Part shown: in pieces, positions 34,248 to 47,981 of the stretch
Layout of the letters: each line of letters opens with the position of its first letter
Position numbering within the stretch: position 1 is the first letter of the stretch
Assembly: GCA_028095005.1 (NCBI GenBank)
Contig: CM051461.1
Coordinates: 63,655,840 to 63,719,839, forward strand
DNA: 64,000 nucleotides
Origin: Rhynchospora pubera
Lineage: Eukaryota > Streptophyta > Magnoliopsida > Poales > Cyperaceae
Direction: 5' to 3'
Position numbers and translations under genes: made by a program
Notes under the pieces: model-generated
What the model saw: the letters and a program-made list of their open reading frames with translations, nothing else
The model's database searches: none
What the model was told of the DNA's origin: nothing

Positions 34248-34360
34248 ATAATGCACATTCCAGAAACAGGTCGAGATATTCTGAACCCTAGAAAGTAAAA
34301 ATTGCACAGCAATCAATCTTCCAAGAAATCAATGGTATCAATCTACACATGCTCTATTCT

Positions 34361-37300
34361 TCAAAAGGGACAGTTGATTGGGTCATCTTGCAAGGCTTTT
34401 TGCACCAGCTCAGTCTGCTCTTGCACATGCGCAGAGTAGAAGCCCGTTGCAGTGGCTGCCGAAGGAGCCCGTCCCACATATTTGATGTCCTCTAGGGACC
34501 CACGGTTAAGTGCCTTCATGGCCGTTAAAAGACGAGGTGAAATGTAATTGTACGCACCCATATTCATTGGCTCCTCTTGGCACCACACAATCTCCGCATC
34601 TACAAGCATTAATCCATTAAGTTAGCGTTCCAAAAACAAACTATGATGTGCAGGCGGGGAATGTGTCCAAGAAAAAAAGTGCAATTGTACAGACCACAGG
34701 GGCGGAGCCAGAAAATTATGATAGGAGGGGCAAAATTTTAAAGATTGAACAATAAAATAGAAATTTATTTATGAAGAAGAATATTTCTTTCCTAAACCAG
34801 TGGTTCATAATTCATCCAGAACTTCTTTTCCTGAGTGAGACAAGAATCGATTTTGATCAAACAAAACAAATTGAATTGACTTTGTGACATGTCTTGTTTA
34901 AGGATATTAGGGGGGCAAATTATAGAAATTTTCTAAAAAATAAAAAAATATATACATAAATTTTTTTTTTTTTTTAGCACAAGGGGGGCAACTGCCCCAA
35001 GCAGCCCCCCTATAGGCTCCGCCCCTGACAGACCAAAACGGTTATTCTGGTAAATTATCATTGTGTACTTTATAACAGGATGGTGCTGTCAGTATAAAAG
35101 CAACAGAGATTTTCTGCAATCAGCAGGAAAAAATATCGGCATCTAACTGTCTACTTTTTAAGTAAAACAGTAAAATAATAGTTAGAAGTTAATCCAAGAT
35201 GTTTACGTGGAACAATGCAACTAATCAAGGTAGAAAAAAACAGAGAGCAATCTTAGGCCAATTAATAAGGTAAATGAATGGGAGGAAAAATTGAATAAAG
35301 AAATAGTACTAGGATATCTCTTTAGCTCTCGCTGTATTAGGTCATAGGGAAAAGGGCACAACTGCTCGACCCGACATATCGCCACATCCATCCTTTCCCT
35401 TTTCTTTCTTTGTTCATCCAACTCATAATACACCTGGTATAATAGAAAAAAAAAAATGTTACAATAGAAACTAGAGAAATGACATGTTTAAATAAAACAT
35501 AAATTGATCTCTAGAGTGAGTGGGGAAAGTTAACTGTCAAGATGTACCTTTCCAGAGCACAGAATGAGGCGATTAATGCCCTCCTCAAGGTCTTTATGGT
35601 TGTTTTGGTCCTTAATGAGGCGCTTGAAACGGGTCCCTTGTTTGTCAAACCCAGGGTGGCCCACAAGATCATCAAACTCAGATAGGTGGGATTTACAGTC
35701 CTTATGACGAAGCAGGTTCTTTGGTGACATCACTATCAGAGGCTTCCGGAAATCTCTATGTATCTACATTAAAAAAGAAGGTATGTTAAATTAGACAAGA
35801 TGTGCATTTTCGATATGCAAGTAAAAAGATATTCACATAGACAAATTTAGTACTTGTCGGCGAAGAACATGGAAATAATTAGCCGGGGTGGTGACATTTA
35901 CAACTTGCCAGTTGCATTCCTGGATCTGTTTTCTCAGTGTGGGGTCCATTTCTGGTATTACATATGGGTTATCATCGCTCATCTGCATTACGACATTCTC
36001 AGTGTTAGAATTATAAAATAATACTGGCAGAAATATTAAAAAAAATAAAAAACTAAAAATACATGCCTGAAGGAAGCGCTCAAGCCGAGCACTAGAGTGT
36101 TCTGGACCCTGGCCGTCGTATCCATGTGGCAATAAAACAGTGAGGCCAGTCTGACGAAGCCATTTTGACTCGCCACTGCTCAAGAACTGATCGTAGATTA
36201 CTTGGGCCCCATTTGCAAAATCTCCAAACTGGGCCTCCCACATTACAAGAGAGTTAGGGTTTTCCATTGAGTAGCCCAACTCAAATCCCAATACACCAAA
36301 CTCAGACAAAGAGCTACAAATAACAGAAGCAATACACAATTAAGAGCAACTGCACATATTCAATATAATATTAATTGTCAGCTTAAACATAGTATTTACA
36401 TATTTATTACAATGTTCTCCAGGAGAGATGGCATTTCTAGGGTTTTATAAAGAAATTTTTGGTTTACCTAGAGTACCCCATCAGCAGAAATTAAATCAAA
36501 AGGAAAAATATAACCTTCATATTTTCCATCTGTGGGTATTTGTGTGATATTACGAAATTATAAAGTAGTATGCATAGGCCTAAATAAAATCAAAGTAAAA
36601 AGTCAAATAGCACCATAGCTTGGCTCCAGTAAATGTTAAACATACCTGTTACTGACAGTAAACATCTCTTCTGGTTGGTTCATGATAATATGATCAAGGG
36701 GGCAGTATATCTCTCCTGTAACTTGATCATGAAGTACAGCATGCCTATGACTAAATGTACCTCGCTCTACATCTTGACCACTCAATCTCACATGGTTTCC
36801 TTCTACTATGAGAGTTGCAAATGCGAGGGCCTCACCCATGGCCCAGTCAATGCCTTCCCCAGTCTCTATCATCTGGGCCCGCTGCTCAAAAATCTTTTTG
36901 ACTGCTCTATGTGGTGTGAAGTTTTCAGGCAGCGTTGTCACTGCTTGCCCAACCCGTTTTAATATCTCTGGTTTGACACTACATAGGTCATCGAGTGGTT
37001 ATGAACAAGTGCATAATAATCCTATCCCAAGAAATGTACCCTTCAACATTTAACCAAGGTTATTCAAACATAAATCTTAAAATTGCCTCTAATCTGTCAC
37101 TAATGCGGTTGTTTGGCCAAACCTCCAAAATAATATCAATTGTGTCTAAATGTGGGTAAATTATAGAGTTGTCTAGCTATAATTACACAAATGTGGCCTA
37201 ATAGCGCAGAGAATCGGATTGCACTGAGACTTAGTTGAGCAGTCACAAATGCTTGTCATGAATGTGAAGCTCAAGCCACAAACACATCCAAGTTAAACTT

Positions 37301-39563
37301 GCAAATGCTGCTCATTCTGAGCTGGACCCATAAGTTCCCAGTAAAGAAAAAAGAAGAGTAATTAAATACAGTGTTACCCAGTATTGCGGATCCTTGAGAT
37401 TTGTTCAGGTGATTTAAATCCAGCCCAGTAAGCCGAGAGCCAGTCTCTTTTATTTGGCACATAATCCTTGCTATTTATAAATTCTTCGTTTAGGATGGTA
37501 TTGACCTTTGTTTGCAGCTTCTCAACTTCTTCTTTGGTAATTTGGCCAGATTCCAAAAGCTGCCTTTTGTACATCTCTAGTGCACTTGGATGATTTCTGA
37601 TCACCTATTGTTCAAAACAAGTGCAAAGCTGACACTGTCAAGAAGTATATAAAAAGAAAAGGTAGGGCCACAAAGATTAGGAAAATTGCATAATCACTCT
37701 AAATTTTCTTATGTAATATTCACAATTCTTTTTGCAATGTTCTGGACTACTGATGAGGAGCAGTGCTTGTATGGCTAGCATCAGTTACAAAACTGTTAAA
37801 TATGAATTTAGGTTTTCTTTTTCTATTTACAAAGGAGAAAGTATAATTGTTTCTTCTGCAATTGAATTTCTTTGCATCATGCTGTCAGCTTTCATCAGAC
37901 ATTAATTAGCTCCCCAAGTAACTCAACTACAATAGTACAAAACAAAACCTCAATCCATAGAAAAAGAAAAGGGAAACTACATAAACAATAACGAATGAGC
38001 ATGAACCTGATACATCTTAGGCTGAGTGAAGGAAGGCTCATCAATCTCATTATGCCCAAACCGCCTATAACAAACTATGTCCACCACAACATCAGAATGA
38101 AATGTCTGGCGCCACTCAGCCGCCAGCTCACATACATGCACCACCGCCTCCAAGTCATCCCCATTCACATGAAAAATTGGCGCATTTAATGCCTTTGCCA
38201 CGTCAGTACAATACTGGCTCGACCTTCCTGCTTTTGGGTCAGTTGTGAATGCCACCTGGTTATTTACCACAATATGTATGGTACCACCTGTGGTATAGTT
38301 GTCTAGCGCACTTAAATGTAAGGTTTCATAGACCACACCTTGGCCAGCAAAGCTGCCATCACCATGAATCAACACTCCCAAGACCTTTGTTCGGTCAGTG
38401 TCATTTGCATAATATTGTTTGGCCCTTGTTTTACCGATTACAACAGGGTCAACAGCCTCTAAATGGCTTGGGTTTGCAACTAGCGAGAGATGGATTCGTT
38501 TACCCCCACGTGTTGGTCGGTCATACGATGTGCCCAAATGATACTTGACATCACCAGTACCGGTATACAACCCCTCACCTTCATTTACCGGTTTTGTACC
38601 ACCACTGAACTCACTGAATATCTGACGTAGTGGTTTCCTGACGACATTCCCCAAGACATTTAATCGGCCTCTGTGTGGCATTCCAATAACGATACTCTCA
38701 ACACCCATATCAGCAGACCGATCAAACATTTCTTTCATACCAGGTATTAAGGTCTCAGCACCTTCCAACCCGAACCTTTTAGCTGTTGTCCATTTGGTTG
38801 CCAAGAAGTTCTCAAATTGTGTGCTCCAAATAAGCCTATCTAGCATAACCAACCGCCTGTCATGAGTATATTCCCTTGGATTAACCGTCTCAATTTTTTC
38901 TCTCAACCAATTACACTTCTCTCTGTCAGGTATATGCATGTACTCATATCCAACTGTTCCACAATATGCTTGTTCAAGCCGGTTCAACATGTACCTAAGA
39001 GTCTGAACAGGTCGATTTTCTGACAAAAATCCTGACATCTGCCATACTCCAAGAAAGAACTCCCGGTCTAAATCGGCATCAGTGAACCCATAAAGAGCAG
39101 GATTCAAATCATCAGGGACCGGACGCTCCTCTAACCCTAAAGGGTCCAGCTTCGCCTTCATGTGCCCGTTAACCTGGTATGCCCGAACGAGTAATAGCAA
39201 CCGCATGCTCTCTTGTATAGTTTGACCAGATATGCCAGGAGATGTGGAGGCCTGCCCCACAAAGTTTCTAAAAAAGTTGTCCCACGATTCATCTACACTC
39301 GTGGGGTCTGCCTCCCAGGCTCTTTGTAATTCCTCCAGGTAGACACTGCTGGTACCATCCAAAAAACTGTCCGTGAGACGTGATAGGGGTACAGCCCGTG
39401 GAGTTGGGGCTGCATAAGAATGTGATTTGGTCCCATGGAAGGTGCGGTACGGGGGAGGCGGGATGGGTCTGGTACCAGTGAAGTGGTATGGTGACCTGGC
39501 TAGGTTTAGATTTCTCCTGAGTGCTAGCCTAGAGAGGCCTGATGCAGCCCGAAACCATGCCAT
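34361..39563 (-). CDS. OGDH: 2-oxoglutarate dehydrogenase E1 subunit, mitochondrial
   Basis: Eight coding exons on the minus strand: 39563-38007, 37604-37378, 36978-36646, 36313-36067, 35982-35854, 35763-35548, 35433-35310, 34599-34361. They join in phase to 1,023 residues, the usual plant length. The N-terminus (MAWFRAASGL, Arg-rich, no acidic residues in the first 45) fits a mitochondrial presequence. GMPHRGRLNVLGNV (294-307) and the thiamine-diphosphate motif HGDG (400-403) through NN (434-435) are E1o hallmarks, and the C-terminal half contains QEEPMNMGAY. It oxidatively decarboxylates 2-oxoglutarate in the TCA cycle with E2 and E3. The intron after exon 4 begins with GC rather than GT. 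An acceptor-like AACAG just before the ATG and a GTAAGT near 40349 suggest a 5' untranslated intron. Confidence 0.95.
34697..35027. mobile_element. hAT-type MITE in the last dehydrogenase intron, 331 bp
   Basis: Ends CAGGGGCGGAGCC and GGCTCCGCCCCTG are inverted repeats flanked by the exact 8 bp duplication ACAGACCA (34689-34696 and 35028-35035). It lies in the intron between exons 7 and 8. The perfect duplication implies recent insertion. Confidence 0.85.
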
Positions 39564-39779
39564 GTCAGATGCCTGTTAAATTAAATTAATATATGTTCCT
39601 TTTTTGTTTTGGCTTTTTTGTTGAAAGTGGAGTCGTAGTTTAGGTAGATGAGCACATGGCTGGGACTGATTATAGCTGCTGGAAAGAAAAGGGAAGGAAA
39701 AATAAAAAGTTAGTACTTTTTATCTGCAAAAACAATAATAACAAGTTGGGGGATAATTGGATAAGAAGAAGAAGAAGAA

Positions 39780-39816
<37 letters not shown>

Positions 39817-40560
39817 AAAAGACAGGTGAAGATCTGAGGGGTAATGATTAATTGATTTGTTGTAAAATAGGAGCTTATCTAAAAGAAAAGAAAAAAGGAA
39901 ACAAATAAAATAATAATTGCATTGCGATCAGAGTACGTGGAGTATCCATCAGCCAATAGAATAGAATAGAAGGGATGAGGATGACGATGAGATGAGCTTC
40001 TACTAGTCCTAATATATTTTCAATAGTAATATGTAAATATAACCACAGAACTATCTATAGTATAAAAACTAGTTTAATTCAGTTAAAGCTAATTTTGGAA
40101 TCCTTGTTCCAGATTATAATAAATTCAGAAAAATGGTATTTGAGCATATCAGTAGTGGTTGAAGAGGTGGTAGATCTAAACTCTAAAGCAAAGGTAGTAG
40201 CTAGTGTCTGTGTGTGTAAAATGAATTGAGGTGTCAAGGATCAGAATTCAGAAAGAAAAAGGGGAAAGAAACAGAATGGAAAAGGAAGAAGATAAGATAA
40301 GATAAGATAATAATTGGGACCTTGAAGGCTTGAGCTTGCTTACTTACTGGGAGTGAGCCTGGAGGCTTTCCAATTTTGGGTCTCTCTTCTTCCCAACTCC
40401 CAACTCCCAACTCAAACGCAACTCCTTTGATTTTGATTGTTCGTTTCTTTCTTCTTCTTCTTCTTCTTCAGACTTCCTCCTCCGCTCTTTCTGGAAAGTG
40501 GAAAGTGGAAAGCGCACTCAACTCAAGATAATTCACTCCGATCAGTTGGTTCAACAACCA
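39564..40560 (-). promoter_or_regulatory. Dehydrogenase 5' untranslated intron and promoter region
   Basis: On the minus strand a donor CCCA/GTAAGT near 40349 pairs plausibly with the acceptor TTAACAG near 39587, so the leader may be spliced. The region holds purine microsatellites (AAG and AAAG runs at 39765-39823, TTC runs near 40451-40469). The transcription start is not determined. Confidence 0.4.
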
Positions 40561-41046
40561 TAATAATAATAAATAAAAGAGTACGCCACTCCCTAGTCCC
40601 TGCTGAATTGTGGGTGCCCACTTTGTGAAAACATATACACCAGGTTTACAAACAACTGGTGTGAATCGATTTCGGTACGTCACCATCCACGTTAGTTGCC
40701 AATAAAGAAAAGTGTGTAGTAACTACTAACTAGTGAGGAAGGAAAGCACATATACCGGTCTTATCCCTGCCGCGCCTGCGCTGCGCGCGCTTTAATGCCA
40801 CGCTGGTCAGTGGGCCCTCACTCGCTTGTAATTATTAATTCATTCATGTGCTGACCCGGCACTGGCAGTGGCAGGCATGTTGTTTGGCAATTCCTTCCAC
40901 TATTCCCCTGTAATGTTCCATGTATTTTATGATTTATCTTTTTTTCCTTTCTTTTCCTGTTCCTAATTTTGAGTCTTTTTTCTTCTTTTCATCTAATAGT
41001 TTCTCCTAGATGGGGTTTATGTTTGTTCAGTCTCAATCTTCCTTTC

Positions 41047-41194
41047 GGTTCCGTTTGGATGATGTGGGAATAAGAGGAATAAGAAAAGAAGTATTAAAAA
41101 GTATCTAATTTTATAAAAAATTTGGATTGTTTATAATAAATTTAAAAATAGAAAGAAGCTATTCTCTTATTCCCGCACCTATCCAAATGGAGCC
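41047..41194. mobile_element. GTTTGGAT-type MITE with TTC duplication
   Basis: Ends GGTTCCGTTTGGAT and ATCCAAATGGAGCC, flanked by TTC on both sides (41044-41046 and 41195-41197). The interior is shortened compared with other copies. Confidence 0.65.
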
Positions 41195-41413
41195 TTCATT
41201 TATACGATTAATAAATTGGAGTATGTCAAGTTTTGTGCCGATACGAAGCTGTTTTTTTGATATATGCATTGAGGCCTTCCGATAGCACTTAACATATATT
41301 TGACTTGTCAAAAAGATGCATGATATTTGTGAAAGTTGCATTTCAAACGTACATTGATACAATAAACAAGCATACATCTGTACAATAGCCAAGTGTGCAT
41401 TTTAATTTTCTAA

Positions 41414-41572
41414 GGTCCTGTTTGGATGGGGTCGGAATTGCAAATTCCGAACATTTTTATATGTCAAATTTATTATAAACAATCCAAACTCTTCACAAAA
41501 TTACACACTTCCTAATAAATTTATGCCTAGGAATTACAAATTCCCCAAATTCCTACAACATCCAAACGGCCC
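41414..41572. mobile_element. GTTTGGAT-type MITE
   Basis: Ends GGTCCTGTTTGGAT and ATCCAAACGGCCC, with the family interior AATCCAAACTCTTCAC and ACACACTTCC. TAA lies to the left and TTAA to the right, so the exact boundary is unsure. Confidence 0.6.
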
Positions 41573-42725
41573 TTAAATGCAGTCAAAATCGTAGAGCAAA
41601 TCAAGGACTTGAATTTACTGAAAGATTATCAGGTCCCAATATAAATATTTAGGGAAAAAAAAATTAAATTATTCTATAGGTAGTACAGATCGATTGACCT
41701 AATACAAGCTTTTAGCAAACTACAAAATATATTGCAGTAGAGGAAAGCAAATTGTAACAACATCACATCTCTAATCTCTTTCTATATACTTGCCAATTGG
41801 CATTCAAAATGCACTGTAAGGCCAATAAACCTATATACCAATTACTTAGCAACTTTTGTAATAACATGCAAAATAAAAAAACTAAAAAGAAGAAAACAAC
41901 AATTTCAGCATCACCTGATTTACTATTAGCTTGTCAATATCTAATTCTCCAATCAATCAATCAATCAGAGTAACAACAGAACCGAAGATCAATTTGATGT
42001 CCACGTCAAAGCAAAATTAAACCAATTCTCCTTACATCTAGAATACAGATTGTTACAAACTAAACACAGCTCTTACTGGATTGCAAAGAGCAGAAACTAC
42101 ACTATCCTTGCTTGCAACGATAACTCATGCTAATAAACAGCCATCCCCTCACATGTTCTACCTGCTTTTCTTGATAACTATTGACAAAAAAAAACCTGAA
42201 AATAATATGCAGCTTCATATCAGTACTTCACCATTTAGTTCATAGAGTTGCAAATAATAAAATATTTGTATAGTGGAACAAAATATCTATTGTATCTATA
42301 TGGCAAACTAAGATAAATGGAAAAAAACCAATAAACTGTGAGAACAAGCACAATGATTAAGAACAAAGAATTTAACACGAACCAAATGTAAAAATAAAAA
42401 AGGGATTTTGTAAAGGCCCTTAACTTATCAACCCTAATAAAGAAAAAACCCACACTTCTCAGGTAAGTTTGAATTAGAGTTCTTAACATCAATAATTGCA
42501 AAAAGAAAGCGTCTGGCAAATATATCTATATATCAGGCCACCACTCATAATGTTACATATCAACCTTCCATTAATTGTAATTTGAGAGTTAATTTATTCA
42601 TCACAAATGATGTTAAAGTCTTTCCTTTTGTTGCAATCATTGATAAATATAGAGACCTTCTGCCTACAAAAATGCGATAAAAGTCCTAACATTTATAGAA
42701 GCAGAGGACATAAATAATCTTACAT
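41573..42725. other. Downstream flank of the FAR1-family gene
   Basis: AT-rich sequence without a supported coding region. It probably includes the 3' untranslated region of the FAR1-family gene, which in this family is often spliced. Confidence 0.4.
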
Positions 42726-45700
42726 TTATGATCTGGAGATGTTCTTTGTCCCGCCAAAAGTGGAAGATGGTGAGGGATGTATTGGGGCACCATATGCTGA
42801 CATTTCCTGGCAATGAAAATTGAAAAAAAGAGTTATTAGAACACTCAACCATTATGAAATGATGAAGTTCAAAATACAACAGTCAAAGCTTATAGAATCA
42901 TAATAAAATATCTCCAAATCTAAGTTTCTTAGCTGATGTTTCCATTAATTATAAATAGGTACAGTCTAATAAAGGCATCTTTCGTACTTCTTGTACTCAT
43001 AGATCAGAAATGGAAGTATTTGCTCATATTTCATTTACAATTGTTTTTTAAAAAAACTACAAAGTCCGATTCATGCTCTGAAAAAATAAAGCCTCACAGA
43101 ACTCTTAAAGTACCTGAGAGGCACAGAGTGCCATTGGTTGCATATTCGGAGGGATGTAGATCTGATTTGTTGGCACAGTGGTTGATTGAAATGCCTAACA
43201 ATGAAAACAGATGTCAAATTGACAAATTTTAATGGAATAAATATGCACAATAATAAGTGAAGTCAAAGAAACACAAAAATCAAGCAAAAACAAAACATTA
43301 AAAGGAGTTTAATGCAGATACACCATGATTTGGACTGTTTGATTAGGTGTATTGAGTAACCGATGTTTTATCAAGCATTAAAAGGAGGAGTTTTAAATGT
43401 AAATAACATTTGGAAAGTCAAGTAAAATATCACGGTTCCTTTCAACAGACTTTTTTTAGGGGTATTTTTGTAAATTGATAAATTTAATTTAACCAATCTA
43501 ATCTACATATTGAAATCTCATAGCAAATCAAATTTTACAATTTTTGAGATTTTAAGACTATTTTTTCGAATTTTTTAAAATATGCCATTTTTGGAATGTT
43601 ATACTATTTACAACATTCCAAAAATGGCATGCTTAAAAAAATTCGAAAAAAAATAGTAATAAAATCTCAAAAATTGTAAAATTTAGTTTGCTATGAGATT
43701 TCAATATGTAGATTATATTGGTTAAATTAGATTTGTCAATTTACAAAAATACCCCTAAAAAGTCCGCGGTGCATAGAAACCCCTATGCACTATGGTGCAT
43801 ATTAAACTTTCTCCAGATAATAATCTTGATGCAACTACTACAATTAAATTAGTAGTAGCAAATTTCCTACATCAAAGGTGCACCCAAATTGTATGGCACA
43901 AAGAAACCTCAATAATAAAAACTAATACGACCAATCATAAATTAACAAGTTGCTTAATGGTGGGACTTCTATCTCGACTGACCCAGTAAAAAAAAAATTA
44001 GAGGATAATTTAGTACCTGATAGAATAATCCAAGAGCTGCTGGATTGGTTGTGGCAGCAGCATCTTGAGGCGGATAAAATTGGGTCTCACCAGTTCGTGC
44101 AACAACTTCAGTGTTTCCTGAAGTAGAAGGCACAACTGCTGGCTGTTTTGGTTTCTCTGTGTCACAACAAACATCACAAAAAGTTAGTCCAAAAATGTAG
44201 AAAAGGAAGGTTGTGTACCATAGAGAGATTGTGGGAGTTGTCGAGGCCCCCCACCCCTTATATGTTATTATTAACGTTCTACTTGTAATCGTTATTGCAA
44301 CTGTCCCCCCAGCTAACCCCTCACCCCCTCCAGAAGCACAGAAAATGACCCCCGGCCTAGAAAATATTATTGGAAAGATGGTAAGAATTTTTGTACAACT
44401 ACAAAGCCCAAAGAAACTAAACCAATCTAGCTGGAAACTTAATTGGTCCAGCCCATGCAAACAAAGAAAATTTAATAAAAAGATAGGCCAACGAGAAAGA
44501 ACAAATAAATATCGGAAAAGGTCTCAGTAAGTCATTAAGGCAAGAAACTGACGGCCCACTTAACTCCAATCTACAGCAGCTTCTTCAACATTACAATCTT
44601 CTAATTTTATTGGCTAAAACCATGATATAATTCTAGTAGATAAGCATTCGTAGGATATTATTTTTTGGTACGTCGGAAATATGAATCCCCTGGAAAGTCC
44701 AAGAGAAGTTAATGGAATTAATGGGGTGGCAAAGAGGCTATTGTGTAGGTTGACGGAAAGATAGAATATATGAGCAAGTCTTGTCGTGCAACTATTAAAC
44801 ATGACAAGAGCTACAATACTGATTACTAGCATTCATATGCTAAATAAGAACATGACGTGACTGCTCTCGTTGGACCATGGACACAGTTAATCTGCAAAAG
44901 AGGGAATCTACAACAGAAGTAATGATTGTGGTACTCAATATTGTTAACTTATTAGTAAACACAGTGTAACTATAGCATATTTCTTAATTAGGACACAGTT
45001 GTGATTATAATTTAGAAATTGTTTTATGCCAATCAAAATTAGACCTTTTTGCGAACTCTGAGTCTATCCCTGATGTTACATTAGATTCTTCACAAAAAAA
45101 CTTACCAAATATTTGTGCAACAGAAAAACAAGAAAACTGCTGCTTAAAAGAACAAATATAACTTACTAGACATCGATTCTTGTCTATATTTTTTCTTGCG
45201 TCTATCAATCTTATTCCCATCCTTGTCCCTCAGTGGTTGCTGTGCCGAGAGATTCCTCATCTCAAAGAATATATCGAGCGCCTTCTCACCACTCTCAAGT
45301 GTGTCCCAGAAGATCTTTCTCGACTCTTCCAGCTCCTGGCTCTTGGTCACCAGGTTGTGAGCATAGTTCATCGCACGGTTCTTGTACGCCTGCTCTGCCT
45401 CAGTACCCTCTGATTGTTGTGCCACAGGTTCCTCTTGACCAAGCTTGTAGACCCTTCGCCTAGCGTCCTTTGTCCACCTCTTCAAGATGTACCTACAAGC
45501 CAAGTAGAATTGCTTTGCTTACCAGGCTTCTTATAGAGTCCACAAAGACCACCAAAATTCAAGATTTACAGGTAAGGGTGTCCAAATGGTTAGGTTTATC
45601 TGGTTTCAAATAACCAAATTCATTTTGAATAAAATGAATCTATTGTTCGGTTTCTTTGGTTCGGTTATAAAAAAAAAATGTGAACTTTGAATTTCAGTTT

Positions 45701-47981
45701 ATGGTTTAATTTTGAAAATTTAAAAACTAAATAATCCGAATTATTAGTAAATAATTTAATTTTTTTTGTGTTGCAACATTACACAGATTTGAATACGTAA
45801 TTTATCAAGGTCATAAATGATGAAACATATTAATACATAATTCATCAAGTTAATACATTTTAGAACATATTAATAGTTGATAGTATATTAATCGATTGGT
45901 TTGTTAATATTTATGGAAAACAAATAACAGTTTGCTTGGACAATTTTCTTTTTTAACAGAACTGATCAAATTGTCACCCCTACGAGGATGTACCAACTGG
46001 TACTGGACTTTGCATGGACAAGGTAAATCTGGCCATTTTTTAAGGCCAGAACCTATACAGTATTAAAATAAATAATAAGTAACACCACCATTAGACTAGC
46101 CGATACATACCAGTAAATACATTACCCCCCACCCACCCACCCACCCAAAAGAAAGCAGTGGATATTGTACCCAGTGTGAAACTTTTGGGATAACAGTCCC
46201 TACATATTTGAGCATTAAGCATACCTTTCAGGAATGCTATCCACATTTTGCATGCTGAAGGCCTTAAGTGCATGTGAACAAAGAATCCCGGTTGTCTCAA
46301 ACTTCTTGCAGTTGCAGGTGACCTCCATATTTGATGTATCCAGCTTCACAATCCAAACCCTCAACGCCCTCCCCTGCATTGTCAACTCATAACGGTACAC
46401 CGTTTCACCGCATGATGTTTCCTCACATGATGAGGCACCACAGCCATCAAGGAACTCGGCCTCAAATATCTTGTACACCTTATGAGTGTACACCTCAGAA
46501 GCATGTTTTAGTATGGCACTGTGCTTAATGGCACGGACTGGTGCTGTCTGACTGCACTTGAAATCCTCTTCGAATTCACTCCGCCTCAGGCCCCTGAGCA
46601 ACTTCTCAAAGGAGAACACAAACTTTGTAAGAGAAGTTGATTCGTCAGATATGCCATTCATCATGTTAGTGTAATTCTCACTCCATTGAAGCGAATTGAT
46701 GCCACCGTCAAATGAGTCACGGTTGAGTGCCATGCACCACTTGTGCCGGTGTTTATACATAGCAGCAAACCATGGATTGTCCTGGATATGGGGCTCCTGG
46801 TACATTGCAGCCCACGCATCTTCAAATTCCACTTCAGATTGGCAGCCTTGTACACACCGTGCAAAAGCATTCAAAAAGCTATGGCAAGTGCTCAGCTCAG
46901 GGATATGGGTCTGCACAGCTTTCTGGATAAGCCAGTGGCAGAAACAATGGCGGGTCTCAGGTAAAGTCTCTTCTATTGCTTCAGCCATTGCCTCGTTGTA
47001 GTCAGTGAAAATTGTCTTTGGACCCTTACCGCCCATTGAATCAAGAAATGTCTTAAACAGCCACGTATAGGATGCTTTTGACTGGTCCAGCAAGAACACA
47101 CACCCAAACACAATGTTCTGCCAATGGTGGTTGACCCCGACAAAGGGAGAGCATACCACGCCATAACGATTTATGTTGTATGAGGTGTCAAAAAGCACAA
47201 CATCCCCAAAACAATCAAAGTCATTTCGGTTCTTGCTGTCTCTCCAATAGAAGTTAGTTACGCGTCCTTCCTGGTCCACCTGTGTGTCCCAGTAGAACAA
47301 CCCCTCCTCATTGGCCCGGCGTTTGAAATAACTGAGTAAGCTTTGTATATCCCCTGCCTCAAGAAACTGGACACCCTGAGCATCAGGCTGGTTATAACAC
47401 TCCCTTCTTGCTACTAGCGCATTCTCCAGCATTCCATCAGAAGCTTCTTCGAGTGGTTCAGTGGGAAATGACACCTGGAGTGCATCAGCACATGAAGTAT
47501 TAGCTGTTAACTCCCCCATCCCATGCTTCGCCAGAGACCTCGCGGACTTCAACAAATGCCGCTCACCAGGCTTTGCCAATTCGTGGTTATGCTCTGGCAC
47601 GAACCGCACCACCTTCCACTCGCCCTGCTCATCAACCCGAAACCGAATCATGGCCTTGCAGTTGGTACGGGTATCAGGTCGGTTGAAGTTGACATCTGTG
47701 ACTGGTTCATCGTACTTGATGCCTTCCTTGGAGCAGTAGTAGTCCTTGGTGCGGATATTTTTTGTTCCCAGGAAGTAGGATTGTTTCCCTTTGCGAACAC
47801 TGAAGCCGATGCGGTGGCTGTAGTCACAATACAGCTTGTATGCCTCCTCTTCACTGTGCACAACCTGGCCAAGCAACTCCTCAGCTGCCTCCTTTCGGCT
47901 AAGAACGATTGCGTGCTCCTCTTTCTCTTCCATTTCATCAGTGAAATCATGCCTCTTTTGCTTCTTTGTTTTCCTGTCCAT
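42726..47981 (-). CDS. FAR1-related sequence (FRS) transcription factor, domesticated MULE transposase
   Basis: Five coding exons on the minus strand: 47981-46225, 45492-45167, 44156-44017, 43194-43114, 42806-42726. They join in phase to 794 residues, close to FRS5 and FHY3/FAR1. An N-terminal FAR1 DNA-binding domain (about 44-140) has a C2H2 zinc site at Cys83, Cys108, His131, His133. A MULE transposase domain follows (about 262-355, with acidic residues in LFDTSY and FTDYNEA), then a SWIM zinc finger CNCKKF...CSH at 556-570. FAR1-family proteins are nuclear regulators, several in light signalling, derived from Mutator transposases. Short 3' exons encode a Pro/Gln/Ser-rich tail. An acceptor TTTGCAG just upstream of the ATG points to a 5' untranslated intron. 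Which FRS clade it belongs to is not certain. Confidence 0.92.
43448..43814. mobile_element. Foldback element in a FAR1-gene intron, left end truncated
   Basis: Arms of about 150 bp (43448-43610 against 43613-43764) pair almost perfectly around CATTTTTGGAATGTT. The right end, CTATGCACTATGGTGCATAT, is shared with the element at 60810, but the matching left end is missing. It lies in the intron between exons 3 and 4, where it could form a long hairpin in the pre-mRNA. Confidence 0.7.

Noticed and set aside
37977..38006. Extra C-terminal residues at the end of the dehydrogenase first exon
   Set aside because: They are intron read-through; the donor at 38006 joins in phase to the next exon.
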